Under the pieces are notes generated by a model. The model was given only the letters and a program-made list of their open reading frames with translations, was not told where the DNA came from and did not search any database. The position numbers and the translations under genes are program-made. Shown here in pieces: positions 1-8,933 of a stretch of 64,000 bases of DNA. Origin of the DNA: Micromonospora sediminimaris (lineage in GTDB: Bacteria; Actinomycetota; Actinomycetes; Mycobacteriales; Micromonosporaceae); NCBI GenBank assembly GCA_900112325.1, contig FOLJ01000003.1:124001-188000 (forward strand), read 5' to 3'. The stretch's first letter is position 1. Each line of letters opens with the position of its first letter.

Positions 1-761
1 CAGCCGGCGTGCACTGGGAGGACCAGCTCGCCAGCGAGAAGAAGTGCGGTCACCTCGGCGGGAAGGTGCTCATCCCCACTGGCCAGCACATCCGCACCCT
101 GGAAGCGGCGCGGTTGGCCGCCGACGTGGCGGGCGTGCCATCGGTCGTCATCGCCCGCACCGACGCCCAGGCCGCCACGCTGCTCACCACCGACGTCGAC
201 GAGCGGGACCAGCCGTTCGTCACCGGCGAGCGCACCGCCGAGGGCTTCTACCGGGTCCGCAACGGCGTCGAGCCGTGCATCGCCCGTGGCCTGGCGTACG
301 CGCCGCACGCCGACCTGCTCTGGATGGAGACCAGCACGCCGGACCTGGAGGTCGCTCGGCGTTTCGCCGAGGCGATCAAGGAGGAGTACCCGGACCAGCT
401 GCTCGCCTACAACTGCTCGCCGTCGTTCAACTGGCGCAAGCACCTCGACGACGCGACCATCGCCAAGTTCCAGCGGGAACTCGGTCACATGGGATACAAG
501 TTCCAGTTCATCACCCTGGCCGGCTTCCATGCCCTCAACTACTCGATGTTCGACCTGGCCCGGGGCTACGCGGCCGACGGCATGTCGGCGTACGTTTCGC
601 TCCAGGAGCGGGAGTTCGCGGCCGAGCCGGCCGGCTACACCGCGGTCAAGCACCAGCGCGAGGTGGGTACCGGTTACTTCGACCTGATCAGCACGGTGCT
701 CAACCCGGCCGCCGAGACCACCGCGCTGCGTGGCTCCACGGAGGAGGAGCAGTTCGCATGA
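1..761 (+). CDS. aceA: Isocitrate lyase, C-terminal part (5' end outside window)
   Basis: Glyoxylate-shunt enzyme that cleaves isocitrate to succinate and glyoxylate in the cytoplasm. The open frame runs in from the left edge (codons start at base 3), so the first visible start-like GTG at 9 is not the true start. The hallmark KKCGHLGGK loop carrying the catalytic Cys lies at the beginning, followed by the conserved NCSPSFNW segment and the C-terminal GYFD region, about 250 residues in all; the missing part would be roughly the first 40% of a ~430-residue enzyme. The stop overlaps the aceB start by 4 bp (ATGA), so the two shunt enzymes are translationally coupled. Confidence 0.97.
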   Translation, partial: AGVHWEDQLASEKKCGHLGGKVLIPTGQHIRTLEAARLAADVAGVPSVVIARTDAQAATLLTTDVDERDQPFVTGERTAEGFYRVRNGVEPCIARGLAYAPHADLLWMETSTPDLEVARRFAEAIKEEYPDQLLAYNCSPSFNWRKHLDDATIAKFQRELGHMGYKFQFITLAGFHALNYSMFDLARGYAADGMSAYVSLQEREFAAEPAGYTAVKHQREVGTGYFDLISTVLNPAAETTALRGSTEEEQFA

Positions 762-2368
762 GATACGAGATCATCGGCCCGATGGCCGAACGCTTCGACG
801 AGGTCCTCACCGGCGAGGCGCTGGACTTCCTGGTCGCGCTGGACAGCGAGTTCGCCGCCCGCCGGGTGGCCCTGCTGGACACCCGCCGGGCCCGTCGCGA
901 CCGCTACGCCACCGGTCAGCTGCCCGACTTCCTGCCGGAGACCGCCGCTGTCCGCGACGATCCGACCTGGCAGGTGGCGTCGCCCGCGCCCGGTCTGGAG
1001 GACCGGCGGGTCGAGATCACCGGGCCGCCGGACCGGAAGATGACCATCAACGCGTTGAACTCCGGCGCCAAGGTGTGGCTCGCCGACTTCGAGGACGCCA
1101 CCGCGCCGACCTGGCACAACGTCATCGGCGGTCAGCTCAACCTGATCGACGCGCTGGACCGCCGGATCGACTTCACCGACGCGCGTGGCAAGCGGTACGC
1201 GCTCGGCGACGAGTTGGCCACGATCGTGGTCCGGCCGCGCGGCTGGCACCTGGTGGAGAAGGGGATCGTGGTTGACGGGCGGCCGATCTCGGCCAGCCTG
1301 GTCGACTTCGGGCTGTACCTGTTCCACTGTGCCCGGCGGCAGCTCGACGCCGGGAAGGGCCCGTACTTCTACCTGCCGAAGTTGGAGAGCCACCGCGAGG
1401 CGCGGCTGTGGAACGACATCTTCGTCTTCGCCCAGCGCTACCTCGGGCTGCCACAGGGCACCATCCGGGCCACCACGCTGATCGAGACGATCACCGCCGC
1501 GTTCGAGATGGAGGAGATCCTCTACGAGCTGCGCGAGCACTCGGCGGGTCTGAACGCCGGCCGGTGGGACTACATCTTCAGCATCATCAAGAACTTCGGC
1601 CAGTGGCCGGACTTCATCCTGCCGGACCGCGCCGCGGTGACGATGACCGTGCCGTTCATGCGCGCGTACACCGAACTGCTGGTGCGCACCTGCCACCGGC
1701 GTGGCGCGCACGCGATCGGCGGGATGGCCGCCTTCGTCCCGGCCCGCGACCCGCAGGTCAACGAGGACGCGTTGCGCAAGGTGCGGGCGGACAAGCAGCG
1801 CGAGGCCGGCGACGGCTTCGACGGGTCCTGGGTGGCCCACCCCGGCCTGGTGGCGACCTGCCGGGAGGTCTTCGACGGGGTGCTGGGCGAGCGCCCGAAC
1901 CAGCTGGACCGGCGCCGCGACGAGGTGACTGTCACCGCCGCCGAGCTGCTCTCGGTGGACAAGACCCCGGGACAGGTCACCGAGGCGGGGGTCCGGGCCA
2001 ACGTGGCGGTGGCGCTGCGCTACATCGACGCCTGGCTCGGTGGCACGGGCGCGGTGGCGCTGTGGAACCTGATGGAGGACGCGGCCACCGCCGAGATCGC
2101 CCGCTGCCAGCTGTGGCAGTGGCTGCACCACGGCACCCCGCTGGCCGGCGGGGGATCGGTGACCGAGGAACTGGTCCGCTCGATGCTCGCCGAGGAACTG
2201 GCCACGGTGACCGAGGGGCGCGAGGGCGTCGAGCGGGAACGCGCCGAGCAGGCCGCGCGGATCGTCGAGGAGACCGCCCTCGCCGAGGACCTGCCGTCGT
2301 TCTTCACCACCAGCGCGTACGCCCGGCACCTGCGGCCCACCCGGGAGCCGGCCCTGGCAGCTGCCTAG
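758..2368 (+). CDS. aceB: Malate synthase A
   Basis: Condenses glyoxylate with acetyl-CoA to malate, the second glyoxylate-shunt step. The 536-residue product has the normal length of the A-type enzyme. Recognisable segments are the [20 protein letters not shown] block, the [19 protein letters not shown] stretch and the [11 protein letters not shown] block, all typical of malate synthase. The start ATG at 758 overlaps the aceA stop (ATGA) and gives the usual MRYEI beginning; a much longer open frame upstream in the same phase is only a shadow inside aceA. A strong hairpin follows at 2376-2418. Confidence 0.97.
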   Translation: MRYEIIGPMAERFDEVLTGEALDFLVALDSEFAARRVALLDTRRARRDRYATGQLPDFLPETAAVRDDPTWQVASPAPGLEDRRVEITGPPDRKMTINALNSGAKVWLADFEDATAPTWHNVIGGQLNLIDALDRRIDFTDARGKRYALGDELATIVVRPRGWHLVEKGIVVDGRPISASLVDFGLYLFHCARRQLDAGKGPYFYLPKLESHREARLWNDIFVFAQRYLGLPQGTIRATTLIETITAAFEMEEILYELREHSAGLNAGRWDYIFSIIKNFGQWPDFILPDRAAVTMTVPFMRAYTELLVRTCHRRGAHAIGGMAAFVPARDPQVNEDALRKVRADKQREAGDGFDGSWVAHPGLVATCREVFDGVLGERPNQLDRRRDEVTVTAAELLSVDKTPGQVTEAGVRANVAVALRYIDAWLGGTGAVALWNLMEDAATAEIARCQLWQWLHHGTPLAGGGSVTEELVRSMLAEELATVTEGREGVERERAEQAARIVEETALAEDLPSFFTTSAYARHLRPTREPALAAA

Positions 2369-2375
2369 GCCCTGT

Positions 2376-2418
2376 GTCGCGGTCCCTGGCCGGCTGCGGC
2401 TGGACCAGGGACCGCGAC
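2376..2418 (+). terminator. Terminator hairpin after aceB
   Basis: Two perfect 14-base arms (2376-2389 and 2405-2418) with a 15-base loop begin 8 bases after the aceB stop. There is no T-run, which is usual for intrinsic terminators in very GC-rich actinobacteria. Confidence 0.8.
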
Positions 2419-2497
2419 GGGCACCCGGAGGCACCAGCCGCGCGGCCGTTCACCATCCGTATCCGCCTCCCCGCCCACCTACCTCCCACCCCGCCTG

Positions 2498-2618
2498 CTT
2501 TACTCTGCTTCAACCCACGCAACGGTTACACGAAGTGACTGATCGCCGAGCCGGCCGACTACGGCCGCTGGAGTTTGCCCAGCTCAGTCGCTGCTGCGTT
2601 GGTTGAAGCAGAGCAAAG
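2498..2618. repeat. Long-spaced inverted repeat in the aceB-sthA gap
   Basis: Arms of 23 bases at 2498-2520 and 2596-2618 match with two mismatches and are separated by 75 bases. They share the core CTCTGCTTCAACC and its complement. The arms are less GC-rich than the surroundings. The element lies between the aceB terminator and the end of sthA (minus strand). The rest of the 338-base gap (2369-2706) shows nothing else recognisable. It may be an extragenic repeat or a processing hairpin; its role is unknown. Confidence 0.6.
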
Positions 2619-2706
2619 TGCGGAAAGAGGTAAGTGGCCGGGCGGGTGTGGCTGTCACGCCAAGTGACTGTTCTGGATCGAGTCTGCTGTTACTGAGGGT
2701 GAGGTG

Positions 2707-4116
2707 TCAGCCGTCGATCCGGGTGATGTTGCGGATCTTGTTGGACGCGTCCAGGGCGGCCACCTTGTACGCCTCGGCCAGCGTCGGGTAGTTGAACACC
2801 GTGTCGACCAGGTACTCCACCGTGCCGCCGCAGCCCATCACCGTCTGCCCGATGTGGACGATCTCGGTGGCGCCGGTGCCGAAGACGTGCACGCCGAGCA
2901 GTCGACCGTCCTCCGGCGAGACGAGCAGCTTCAACATGCCGTACGAGTCACCCACGATCTGGCCGCGCGCCAGTTCGCGGTAGCGGGCGATGCCAACCTC
3001 GAACGGAGTCGCGCTGTCGGTCAGCTCCTCCTCGGTCTTTCCGACGAAGCTGATCTCCGGGATGGTGTAGATGCCGATCGGCTGCAACTCGTGCATCGGG
3101 CGGTCCGGCTCGCCGCAGGCGTGCTGCGCGGCCAACCGTCCCTGCTCCATCGACGTCGAGGCCAGCGCCGGGAAGCCGATCACGTCGCCGACGGCGTAGA
3201 TGTTCTCCACCGCGGTGCGGTAGTTCGCGTCGACCTCGATACGACCGCGCCGGTCCGCGGTCAACCCGGCCGCGGCCAGGTCCAGCCCGTCGGTCTGGCC
3301 CTGCCGGCCGGCCGAGTACATGACGGTGTCCGCGACGATCTTCTTGCCGCTCTTGAGGACACACAACGCGGCGGTCTGGTGCTTCTCGACCGAGGCCACC
3401 TCCTCACCGAAGCGGAATGTCACGGACAGGTCCCGCAGGTGGTACTTCAGCGACTCGACGACCTCCTCGTCGCAGAAGTCCAGCATCCGCTCCCGCCGTT
3501 CGACCACGGTGACCTTCGTGCCGAGCGCGGCGAACATCGAGGCGTACTCCATGCCGATCACGCCCGCGCCGACCACGACCATGCTGCGGGGCACGGCCTG
3601 GAGGTTGATGACACCGTCGGAGTCCACGATGGTCCGGTCGTCGAAGTCGACGCTGTCGGGCCGGGCCGGCCGGGTGCCGGCGGCGATGATGGCCTTGTCG
3701 AAGGTGACCTTGGATTCGCGTCCGGAGTCGCCGTCCACCCAGACCGAATGGGCGTCGGCGAACCGCCCGGTGCCGGTGATGATCGCGACCCGGTTGCGGG
3801 CCAACTGGTTGCGGATGACATCGGTCTGCCGGTTGATGACGTGCTGGGTCCGGGCGGCCAGATCGCTTACCGTGATCTCGTCCTTGACCCGGTAGCTGCT
3901 GCCGTAGAGGTCTCGCTGACTGAGGCCGGTCAGGTAGAGCACGGCCTCGCGCAGGGTCTTGGAGGGCACGGTGCCGGTGTTGATGCACACCCCGCCGAGC
4001 ATGTCGCGCCGCTCCACCAGGCCGACCCGCCGGCCAAGCTTCGCGGCGGCGATGGCGGCCTTCTGACCGCTGGGTCCGGAGCCCAGCACCAACAGGTCGT
4101 AGTCATACACGATCAC
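2707..4116 (-). CDS. sthA: Soluble pyridine nucleotide transhydrogenase (SthA-type flavoprotein)
   Basis: Cytoplasmic FAD enzyme expected to move hydride between NADPH and NAD+. The 469 residues begin with the FAD-binding fold [13 protein letters not shown] (residues 9-21); a second GxGxxG ([14 protein letters not shown]) binds the nucleotide, and GDV in [11 protein letters not shown] is the second FAD site. The redox-active motif of related lipoamide dehydrogenases (CxxxxC) reads C44-I-N-T-G-T49, so the second Cys is missing, as known for soluble transhydrogenases and not for lipoamide dehydrogenases. It converges on aceAB. Another group I pyridine-nucleotide oxidoreductase is the alternative. 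Confidence 0.88.
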   Translation of the reverse strand: MIVYDYDLLVLGSGPSGQKAAIAAAKLGRRVGLVERRDMLGGVCINTGTVPSKTLREAVLYLTGLSQRDLYGSSYRVKDEITVSDLAARTQHVINRQTDVIRNQLARNRVAIITGTGRFADAHSVWVDGDSGRESKVTFDKAIIAAGTRPARPDSVDFDDRTIVDSDGVINLQAVPRSMVVVGAGVIGMEYASMFAALGTKVTVVERRERMLDFCDEEVVESLKYHLRDLSVTFRFGEEVASVEKHQTAALCVLKSGKKIVADTVMYSAGRQGQTDGLDLAAAGLTADRRGRIEVDANYRTAVENIYAVGDVIGFPALASTSMEQGRLAAQHACGEPDRPMHELQPIGIYTIPEISFVGKTEEELTDSATPFEVGIARYRELARGQIVGDSYGMLKLLVSPEDGRLLGVHVFGTGATEIVHIGQTVMGCGGTVEYLVDTVFNYPTLAEAYKVAALDASNKIRNITRIDG

Positions 4117-4197
4117 CAGCGTCGCAAGATGTCGCGCCCGGCGCCAGACCTGTCGCGTACGCGGCAGGTGACGTTAACCAGGTTGGAACAAACGCGA

Positions 4198-4228
4198 CGG
4201 GCCGCCGGGCACGACGCGAGCCGGCCCG
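4198..4228 (-). terminator. Possible hairpin after the CooC-like ATPase gene
   Basis: Seven-base arms (4198-4204, 4222-4228) with a GC-rich 17-base loop lie just downstream of the minus-strand ATPase stop. The stem is short, so this is only a weak terminator candidate. Confidence 0.3.
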
Positions 4229-4241
4229 ACAGCGCGGTGCC

Positions 4242-5213
4242 TCAGGCGTGGGAGACCGCGCCGGCCAGCGCGGCCGGTCCCATCCGGAAGTCCGGGTCGA
4301 TCTGCGTGGTGAGGTCGATTCCGGCGCGCTCGTTGGCCCACGCCTCGGCGTTGCGTCGGTGGAACTCGTGGGCCCACCGGGTGAACGCTGTCCAGTCCTG
4401 GGTGGTGCCGTCGACGGCGTCGGCCATCAGGCTCAGCACGGCCCGGTTCGGCTCCTCCAGGTCGTCCAGCGGGCCGACCGTGCCGCGCTCGGCGCGGCGC
4501 ACGTAGGCCGACCGGCTCATCCAGGTCAGCAGGTCGGCGCCGACGTGCTCGCGGAGGAACTCCACATCGGTGGCGTCCTCGACCTTGTTACCGATCACCG
4601 ACAGGGCCACCCCGTAGTCGCGGGCGTAGCCGGCGTACTGGCGATAGACGCTGACGCTGCGCACGGTCGGCTCGCAGACCAGGAAGGTGCGGTCGAAGCG
4701 GGTGAACAGCCCTGAGGCGAAGGAGTCGGCACCGGCGGTCATGTCCACCACCACGTACTCGCCGGGGCCGTCGAGCAGGTGGTTCAGCAGCAACTCCACC
4801 GCGCCGACCTTGGAGTGGTAGCAGGCCACCCCCAGATCCTCGGCACTGAACTCGCCGGTTGCCGCCAGTCGTACGCCACCGACGGTGCCGACGCACTCCG
4901 CGTAGATCGGGTTCTCCTCCGCCACCCGGAGCAGCCGCGAGCCCCGCCCCGGTGGGGTGGTCTTCACCATCTGCGTGGCCGAGCGGATGCGCGGGTTGTC
5001 GCCGCGCAGGTACTCCTTGATTGCTGGCAGGTGCTCACTCAACGGCCGCATCGTGCCCACGGCGGCCGGGCCACCGAGAGCCACCGCGAGGTGCTGGTTG
5101 ATGTCGGCGTCGATGGCCAGTACCGGGCGTCCCGCGGCGCTCAGGTGGCGGGCGTGGAACGCGGCGAGGGTGGTCTTGCCGCTGCCACCCTTTCCGACGA
5201 AGGCGATCTTCAT
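4242..5213 (-). CDS. CooC/MinD-like P-loop ATPase
   Basis: A 323-residue cytoplasmic ATPase of the SIMIBI class. It starts with a deviant Walker A motif, FVGKGGSGKTTLAA (residues 5-18), in which the first Lys is the signature Lys of this class; IDADIN (about 39-44) and VVVDMTAGADSF are the Walker A' and Walker B regions. CooC relatives load metals into enzymes, but no metalloenzyme neighbour is visible, so the client is unknown. The start ATG follows a GGAGG site. It lies 21 bases after the LLM oxidoreductase gene and may share its transcript. Confidence 0.8.
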   Translation of the reverse strand: MKIAFVGKGGSGKTTLAAFHARHLSAAGRPVLAIDADINQHLAVALGGPAAVGTMRPLSEHLPAIKEYLRGDNPRIRSATQMVKTTPPGRGSRLLRVAEENPIYAECVGTVGGVRLAATGEFSAEDLGVACYHSKVGAVELLLNHLLDGPGEYVVVDMTAGADSFASGLFTRFDRTFLVCEPTVRSVSVYRQYAGYARDYGVALSVIGNKVEDATDVEFLREHVGADLLTWMSRSAYVRRAERGTVGPLDDLEEPNRAVLSLMADAVDGTTQDWTAFTRWAHEFHRRNAEAWANERAGIDLTTQIDPDFRMGPAALAGAVSHA

Positions 5214-5234
5214 CGGCGTCCCTCCACCGAAATG

Positions 5235-6383
5235 CTAACGGAAATCGTTTCCATGAATCGCATGGTAGCGGGTCGCTTCGCCGTCCGACGCCGAACCCGC
5301 CGCCTGACTCGCCGAGGTCGGCGTGAGCGGCTGAGGATCGCCGGCCGGGGCGAGGTCGAGCACGTCGGTGGCCAGCCGACGCATGTTGGCCAGGCCGATC
5401 TCGGGTCCGCCGCCGGCCTCTACCATGAACAGCAGATGGCGTACCCCGGGCAACGCGGCGGCCCGGGCGACCGCCTGTCGGCAGCGGTCGGGCGCACCCA
5501 CCGGATGAATGTCGATCAAATGCTCGACGTAGCCGGCCGGGTCCCGTTGCCCCGCTGGTGCGCCATCCAGACGGACGTACTCCCGGGCGCCGGCCAGCAG
5601 TGGGGGAAGCCCGGTGGTGACCGCAAGACGCGCAGCCGCGTCGGTCTCCGCCACCTGGGCGAGGTGGGCGCTGGCATGCTCGATGCCGGCGGAATTCTTG
5701 CCGTGGGCCTCGGCCGTCCGCGCGTAGCGGTCGAGTAACTCCGCCTTCTCGGCGAGGTCGGCGTGCAGGCCGAGCAACAGCGGCAGGCCGTGCCGGGCGG
5801 CGACCTCGACCGTGCCGGTCGAGGTCGCCGCGACCCAGACGGGCAGCCGGCCACGCGGTCGCGGCACCACCGGCACGGCACGAAACGGAAAGCGATGGTT
5901 CCCGGCCACCGTCGGTTGCCCGGACAGCCACCGGGTCAACAGCTCCAGCGCGTCATGGAACCCGCCCGCGAACCGCTCCGTCCCGGTGCCGAAGACCTCC
6001 AGATCCACCCAGGGGCCACCCCGACCGACGCCGAGCCGGAACCGCCCACCGGACAGTTCGTGCAGCAGCGCCGCCTCCTCGCCCAACGCCACCGGGTGTC
6101 GGTTGGACAGGATGCACGCGGCGGTGCCCACCTCGATGCGGCGGGTGGCCCCGAGGAGGTGTGCGGCGAAGGTGATCGCCGACGGGCAGACGCCGTAGGA
6201 GATGAAGTGGTGCTCGGCGATCCACACCCCGGCGAAGCCGGTCGCCTCGGCCGCGCGACCGTACCGGTGGGCGGTCGCCAGCGCCTCGGCGTGCGAGTCG
6301 CCGGGGCGCTGCCCGGCGAGCAGGAACAGGTGCGCACTCGCGCGCCCGCCGGCCCGCCGGGCCCCGCTCGGATCAGCAGTCAC
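5235..6383 (-). CDS. LLM-class flavin-dependent oxidoreductase
   Basis: Luciferase-like TIM-barrel monooxygenase/oxidoreductase of about 382 residues using reduced FMN or F420; substrate unknown. It shows the family pattern of an N-terminal barrel strand (HLFLLAGQRPGDSHAEAL), GVWIAEHHF near residue 45-55, EVGTAACILSNRHPVALGEE and GGRFRLGVGRGG. The open frame extends further upstream, but that part is antisense-like sequence inside the previous gene; GTG at 6383, which overlaps the stop of the SCO5389-family gene by 11 bases, gives a normal-length protein. No strong ribosome site is visible, so translational coupling is likely. Confidence 0.82.
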   Translation of the reverse strand: MTADPSGARRAGGRASAHLFLLAGQRPGDSHAEALATAHRYGRAAEATGFAGVWIAEHHFISYGVCPSAITFAAHLLGATRRIEVGTAACILSNRHPVALGEEAALLHELSGGRFRLGVGRGGPWVDLEVFGTGTERFAGGFHDALELLTRWLSGQPTVAGNHRFPFRAVPVVPRPRGRLPVWVAATSTGTVEVAARHGLPLLLGLHADLAEKAELLDRYARTAEAHGKNSAGIEHASAHLAQVAETDAAARLAVTTGLPPLLAGAREYVRLDGAPAGQRDPAGYVEHLIDIHPVGAPDRCRQAVARAAALPGVRHLLFMVEAGGGPEIGLANMRRLATDVLDLAPAGDPQPLTPTSASQAAGSASDGEATRYHAIHGNDFR

Positions 6384-6765
6384 GCAGCTCGGGGGACTGG
6401 TTGAGCAGCTGGCCCCGCATCGAGATGAACCGGCGGTAGGTGTCGGAGTCGACGGCGGACGGCCGGAACGCCGCGACCCGGTGGCAGTTCTGGAAGGCGA
6501 GCTTGATGCCGAAGTGGCGCTCCAGGCTGGACCGGATGGCGTCACTGGCCAACGCCCGCAACAGCTGGCCCCGTTCCGCCTCGCTCGGCGGGGGCACCTC
6601 GTTGTCGGCGAACTCGGCGTCGGAGGACGCCAGCTCCGACGCCACCCGACTGACCGTCTGCCAGGCGTACGGCAGCGACTCGCGGACACAGGCCACGAAG
6701 TCCTCGTCATCGACGGGGCCGGACTCGGCGGCCCGCAGCAGGCTCGGCGGCACGGTGAGAGACAT
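6373..6765 (-). CDS. SCO5389-family protein
   Basis: A 130-residue protein of a conserved actinobacterial family of unknown function (SCO5389 type), recognised by its start MSLTVPPSLLRAAESG and the QNCHRVAAFRPSAVDSDTYR segment. It has a single Cys in the middle and one at the extreme C-terminus and no membrane segment. The start ATG at 6765 follows a near-perfect GAGGAGGAG ribosome site; the open frame upstream of it lacks one. It overlaps the downstream LLM oxidoreductase gene, which suggests one transcript. Confidence 0.8.
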   Translation of the reverse strand: MSLTVPPSLLRAAESGPVDDEDFVACVRESLPYAWQTVSRVASELASSDAEFADNEVPPPSEAERGQLLRALASDAIRSSLERHFGIKLAFQNCHRVAAFRPSAVDSDTYRRFISMRGQLLNQSPELRDC

Positions 6766-6879
6766 GCTCCTCCTCAGGTAACGATCACGGTTGTCATTAT
6801 CGCTACGCTGGGAGCACATCACGTCACTGTCGGCGGTGTCAATGCTCGCCACACCGGCCGATGCCGGCCGGTGCGCAGG

Positions 6880-7839
6880 TCAGCCGAGGGACCGCAGCCG
6901 GGTGGCGAGAACGTCCTGGAAGAAGTCGAGGAAGCCGTCGGGGTCGGGACCGGCGTTCTGCAGCACGATGTGGTCGAAGCCCGCGTCGACGTACGTCCGC
7001 ACGGCCTGGACGTGCACGTCCGGGTCGGGACCGACGGCGAACTGCTGCCGGATGTCGTCCTCGGTGACGGTGCGCGAAGCCGCGTCGAAGTTAACCGGGT
7101 TCGGCAGTTCGCTCATCACCTTCCAGCCGGTGACCGCCCAGCGGCTGGTCTCCCAGGCCGCCCGCACGGCCTGCTGCTCGTCGGGCGCCCAGGCCAGTGG
7201 CACCTCGGCGTAGCGTGGCCCCTGTCCGCCGAGTCGCTGGTACGTCTGCACGAGGTCGGCTTCGGGCTCGGTGGCGAACAAGCCGTCGCCGAGTTCTGCG
7301 GCGATGGTCACGGACGCCTCGCCGCTGGCGGCGACGGCGATGACGGGCAGTTCATCGGGCAGGTCGAACACGCGGGCATCGTCCAGTTGAAGATGCTTCC
7401 CCTCGTACGACCGGTAGCCGCCGGACCAGAGCAGTCGGATGATCTCTAGCGCCTCGCGGAGCCGTTCGTGTCGCCCCCGCGCCCCTGGGAAGCCCTGGCC
7501 GACGACGTGTTCGTTCAGGCGCTCGCCGGCGCCGACGCCGAGGGTGAACCGGTTGTCGGAGACCAGGGCGAGTGTGGCGGCGGCCTGAGCGATGATCGCC
7601 GGGTGGTAGCGCACGCTCGGGCAGGTGACCCCGGTCGCCAGTTCGAGCCGGTCGGTCCGGGCGGCGATCGCCCCGAGCACCGTCCAGGTGAACGACGAGT
7701 GACCCTGGCTGTCCAGCCAGGGGTGGAAGTGATCACTCATCTCGACGAAGTCGAACCCCACCTGCTCGGCGCGCACCGCCTGCCGGATGATCTCGTTTGG
7801 CCCGAAGCCCTCACTGGACAGCTTGTATCCGATCCGCAT
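6880..7839 (-). CDS. F420-type LLM oxidoreductase (TIGR03557-like)
   Basis: A 319-residue luciferase-like oxidoreductase of the subgroup that resembles F420-dependent glucose-6-phosphate dehydrogenase. Supporting segments are MRIGYKLSSEGFGPNEI at the N-terminus, FVEMSDHFHPW, ELATGVTCPSVRYHPAI and the GVGAGERLNEHV loop. Cofactor F420 (rather than FMN) is inferred from this resemblance; the substrate is not known. It is divergent from the ArsR-type gene, whose operator lies in the shared 130-base gap, so it may share that control. Confidence 0.82.
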   Translation of the reverse strand: MRIGYKLSSEGFGPNEIIRQAVRAEQVGFDFVEMSDHFHPWLDSQGHSSFTWTVLGAIAARTDRLELATGVTCPSVRYHPAIIAQAAATLALVSDNRFTLGVGAGERLNEHVVGQGFPGARGRHERLREALEIIRLLWSGGYRSYEGKHLQLDDARVFDLPDELPVIAVAASGEASVTIAAELGDGLFATEPEADLVQTYQRLGGQGPRYAEVPLAWAPDEQQAVRAAWETSRWAVTGWKVMSELPNPVNFDAASRTVTEDDIRQQFAVGPDPDVHVQAVRTYVDAGFDHIVLQNAGPDPDGFLDFFQDVLATRLRSLG

Positions 7840-7943
7840 CAGATCTCCCGACCATGAATCAGCTCTGTCTCTGCCACCTTTGCACTAGTTCGGGCGGTGC
7901 GAGGACGAATTCTGGGAGGCTGCGGCCCGCTGCCTGGGCTCCG

Positions 7944-7969
7944 AAAGCGTAACCCATAGGTTACGCTTT
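7944..7969. promoter_or_regulatory. Perfect operator at the ArsR start
   Basis: Two perfect 11-base arms (AAAGCGTAACC at 7944-7954 and its complement at 7959-7969) around CATA. The palindrome ends five bases before the chosen GTG start of the ArsR gene and includes the alternative TTG start at 7968. TAGGTT at 7957-7962 could be a -10 box, so repressor binding would block transcription. This is the typical layout of an autoregulated ArsR operon. Confidence 0.85.
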
Positions 7970-7973
7970 GACG

Positions 7974-8336
7974 GTGGACGACGTGGCCGCCGCGATCGCG
8001 GACCCGGTGCGGCGGCGCATCCTCGAACTACTGCGCGAGCGTCAGCTGCCGGCCGGACGGATCGCCGAGGAGTTCGAGATCAGCCGTCCGGCGATCAGCC
8101 GACACCTGCGCGTGCTGCGCGACTGCGGCCTGGTCCGCGACACCGTCGTCGGCCGCCAGCGGTTCTACGAACTGGATCCGACCCGGCTCGCCGAGTTGGT
8201 CCGGTGGCTGACCCCGTTCACCCGGACCGCGCTCTGGGAACGTCGCTTCGACGCCCTGGAGACCGAGGTCTACCGTGCCCGCCGCGACCGCCGATCCGGC
8301 GACTCGCCACCCGCCACACAGGAGCGCACCGCATGA
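7974..8336 (+). CDS. ArsR-family winged-helix repressor
   Basis: A 120-residue transcription factor: residues ~8-75 form the winged helix, with the recognition helix in EISRPAISRHLRVLRDCGLV and the wing in RDTVVGRQRFYELD. No Cys cluster for metal sensing is present, so it belongs to the ArsR type paired with SRPBCC proteins rather than to metal sensors. GTG at 7974 is preferred over TTG at 7968; neither has a clear ribosome site, so the mRNA may be leaderless. It overlaps the next gene by 4 bp (ATGA). Confidence 0.88.
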   Translation: MDDVAAAIADPVRRRILELLRERQLPAGRIAEEFEISRPAISRHLRVLRDCGLVRDTVVGRQRFYELDPTRLAELVRWLTPFTRTALWERRFDALETEVYRARRDRRSGDSPPATQERTA

Positions 8337-8830
8337 CCCACGTACCGACCGGCCGACTCTTCGGCACCGAGAACGGCATGGACCTGGTCCTAACCCGTAC
8401 GTTCCCCGCCCCCATCGACGACGTGTGGGCCAGCCTCACCGAGTCGGAACGCACGGCACGATGGTTCGGCCCGTGGGAGGGCGACGCCGGGCCCGGCCGC
8501 ACCATCCGGGTGCAGATGGCTCTGGAGGAGGAAGCGCCCTGGTCAGATCTGCGGATCGACGCGTGTGAGCCACCCCGGCGGCTTGCCGTCTCCATGCGCG
8601 ACGAGTACGGCCACTGGGTGCTGGAGCTGCTGCTGACCTCCCACGGCGAGCGGACCGAGCTGCGCTTCGTCCACCACCTCGACGACGCCGATGGCATCGG
8701 TGAGGTGGGGCCGGGCTGGGAGTACTACCTCGACTGTCTGGTGGCCGCCCGCGACGACACGGCGTTGCCGTCGTTCGACGACTACCACCCGCCGATGAAG
8801 GCGTACTACGAGCAACTGCGGCCGGAGTGA
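8333..8830 (+). CDS. SRPBCC / AHSA1-domain protein
   Basis: A 165-residue START-like (Bet v1 fold) protein. The family signature is the LTRTFPAPIDDVWASLTESERTARWFGPW stretch near residues 20-45 and the C-terminal GWEYYLDCL ... YYEQL helix. It probably binds a hydrophobic ligand, but none can be named. ATG at 8333 overlaps the ArsR stop and follows an AGGAG site, so the pair is translationally coupled; ArsR-SRPBCC pairs are common in actinobacteria. A longer same-phase open frame upstream overlaps ArsR and is rejected. Confidence 0.85.
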   Translation: MTHVPTGRLFGTENGMDLVLTRTFPAPIDDVWASLTESERTARWFGPWEGDAGPGRTIRVQMALEEEAPWSDLRIDACEPPRRLAVSMRDEYGHWVLELLLTSHGERTELRFVHHLDDADGIGEVGPGWEYYLDCLVAARDDTALPSFDDYHPPMKAYYEQLRPE

Positions 8831-8933
8831 TCGAAGATACCCACATCCGCGCCATTCGCTCCGTTTTGCTCGGTCTTCCCCGGGTACCGCCCTGGCCATC
8901 TGGCTCTCGTGCCCCAGGGAGGTACCTGTCAAG

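Noticed and set aside
674..2434. Long antisense open frame opposite aceB
   Set aside because: It lies wholly opposite a well-recognised gene and encodes Arg/Gly/Pro-rich sequence of the type produced by high GC; no domain.
5240..5252. GGAAATCGTTTCC palindrome resembling a LacI-type operator
   Set aside because: It lies inside the last codons of the LLM oxidoreductase gene and no LacI gene is nearby; 5-base arms can occur by chance.
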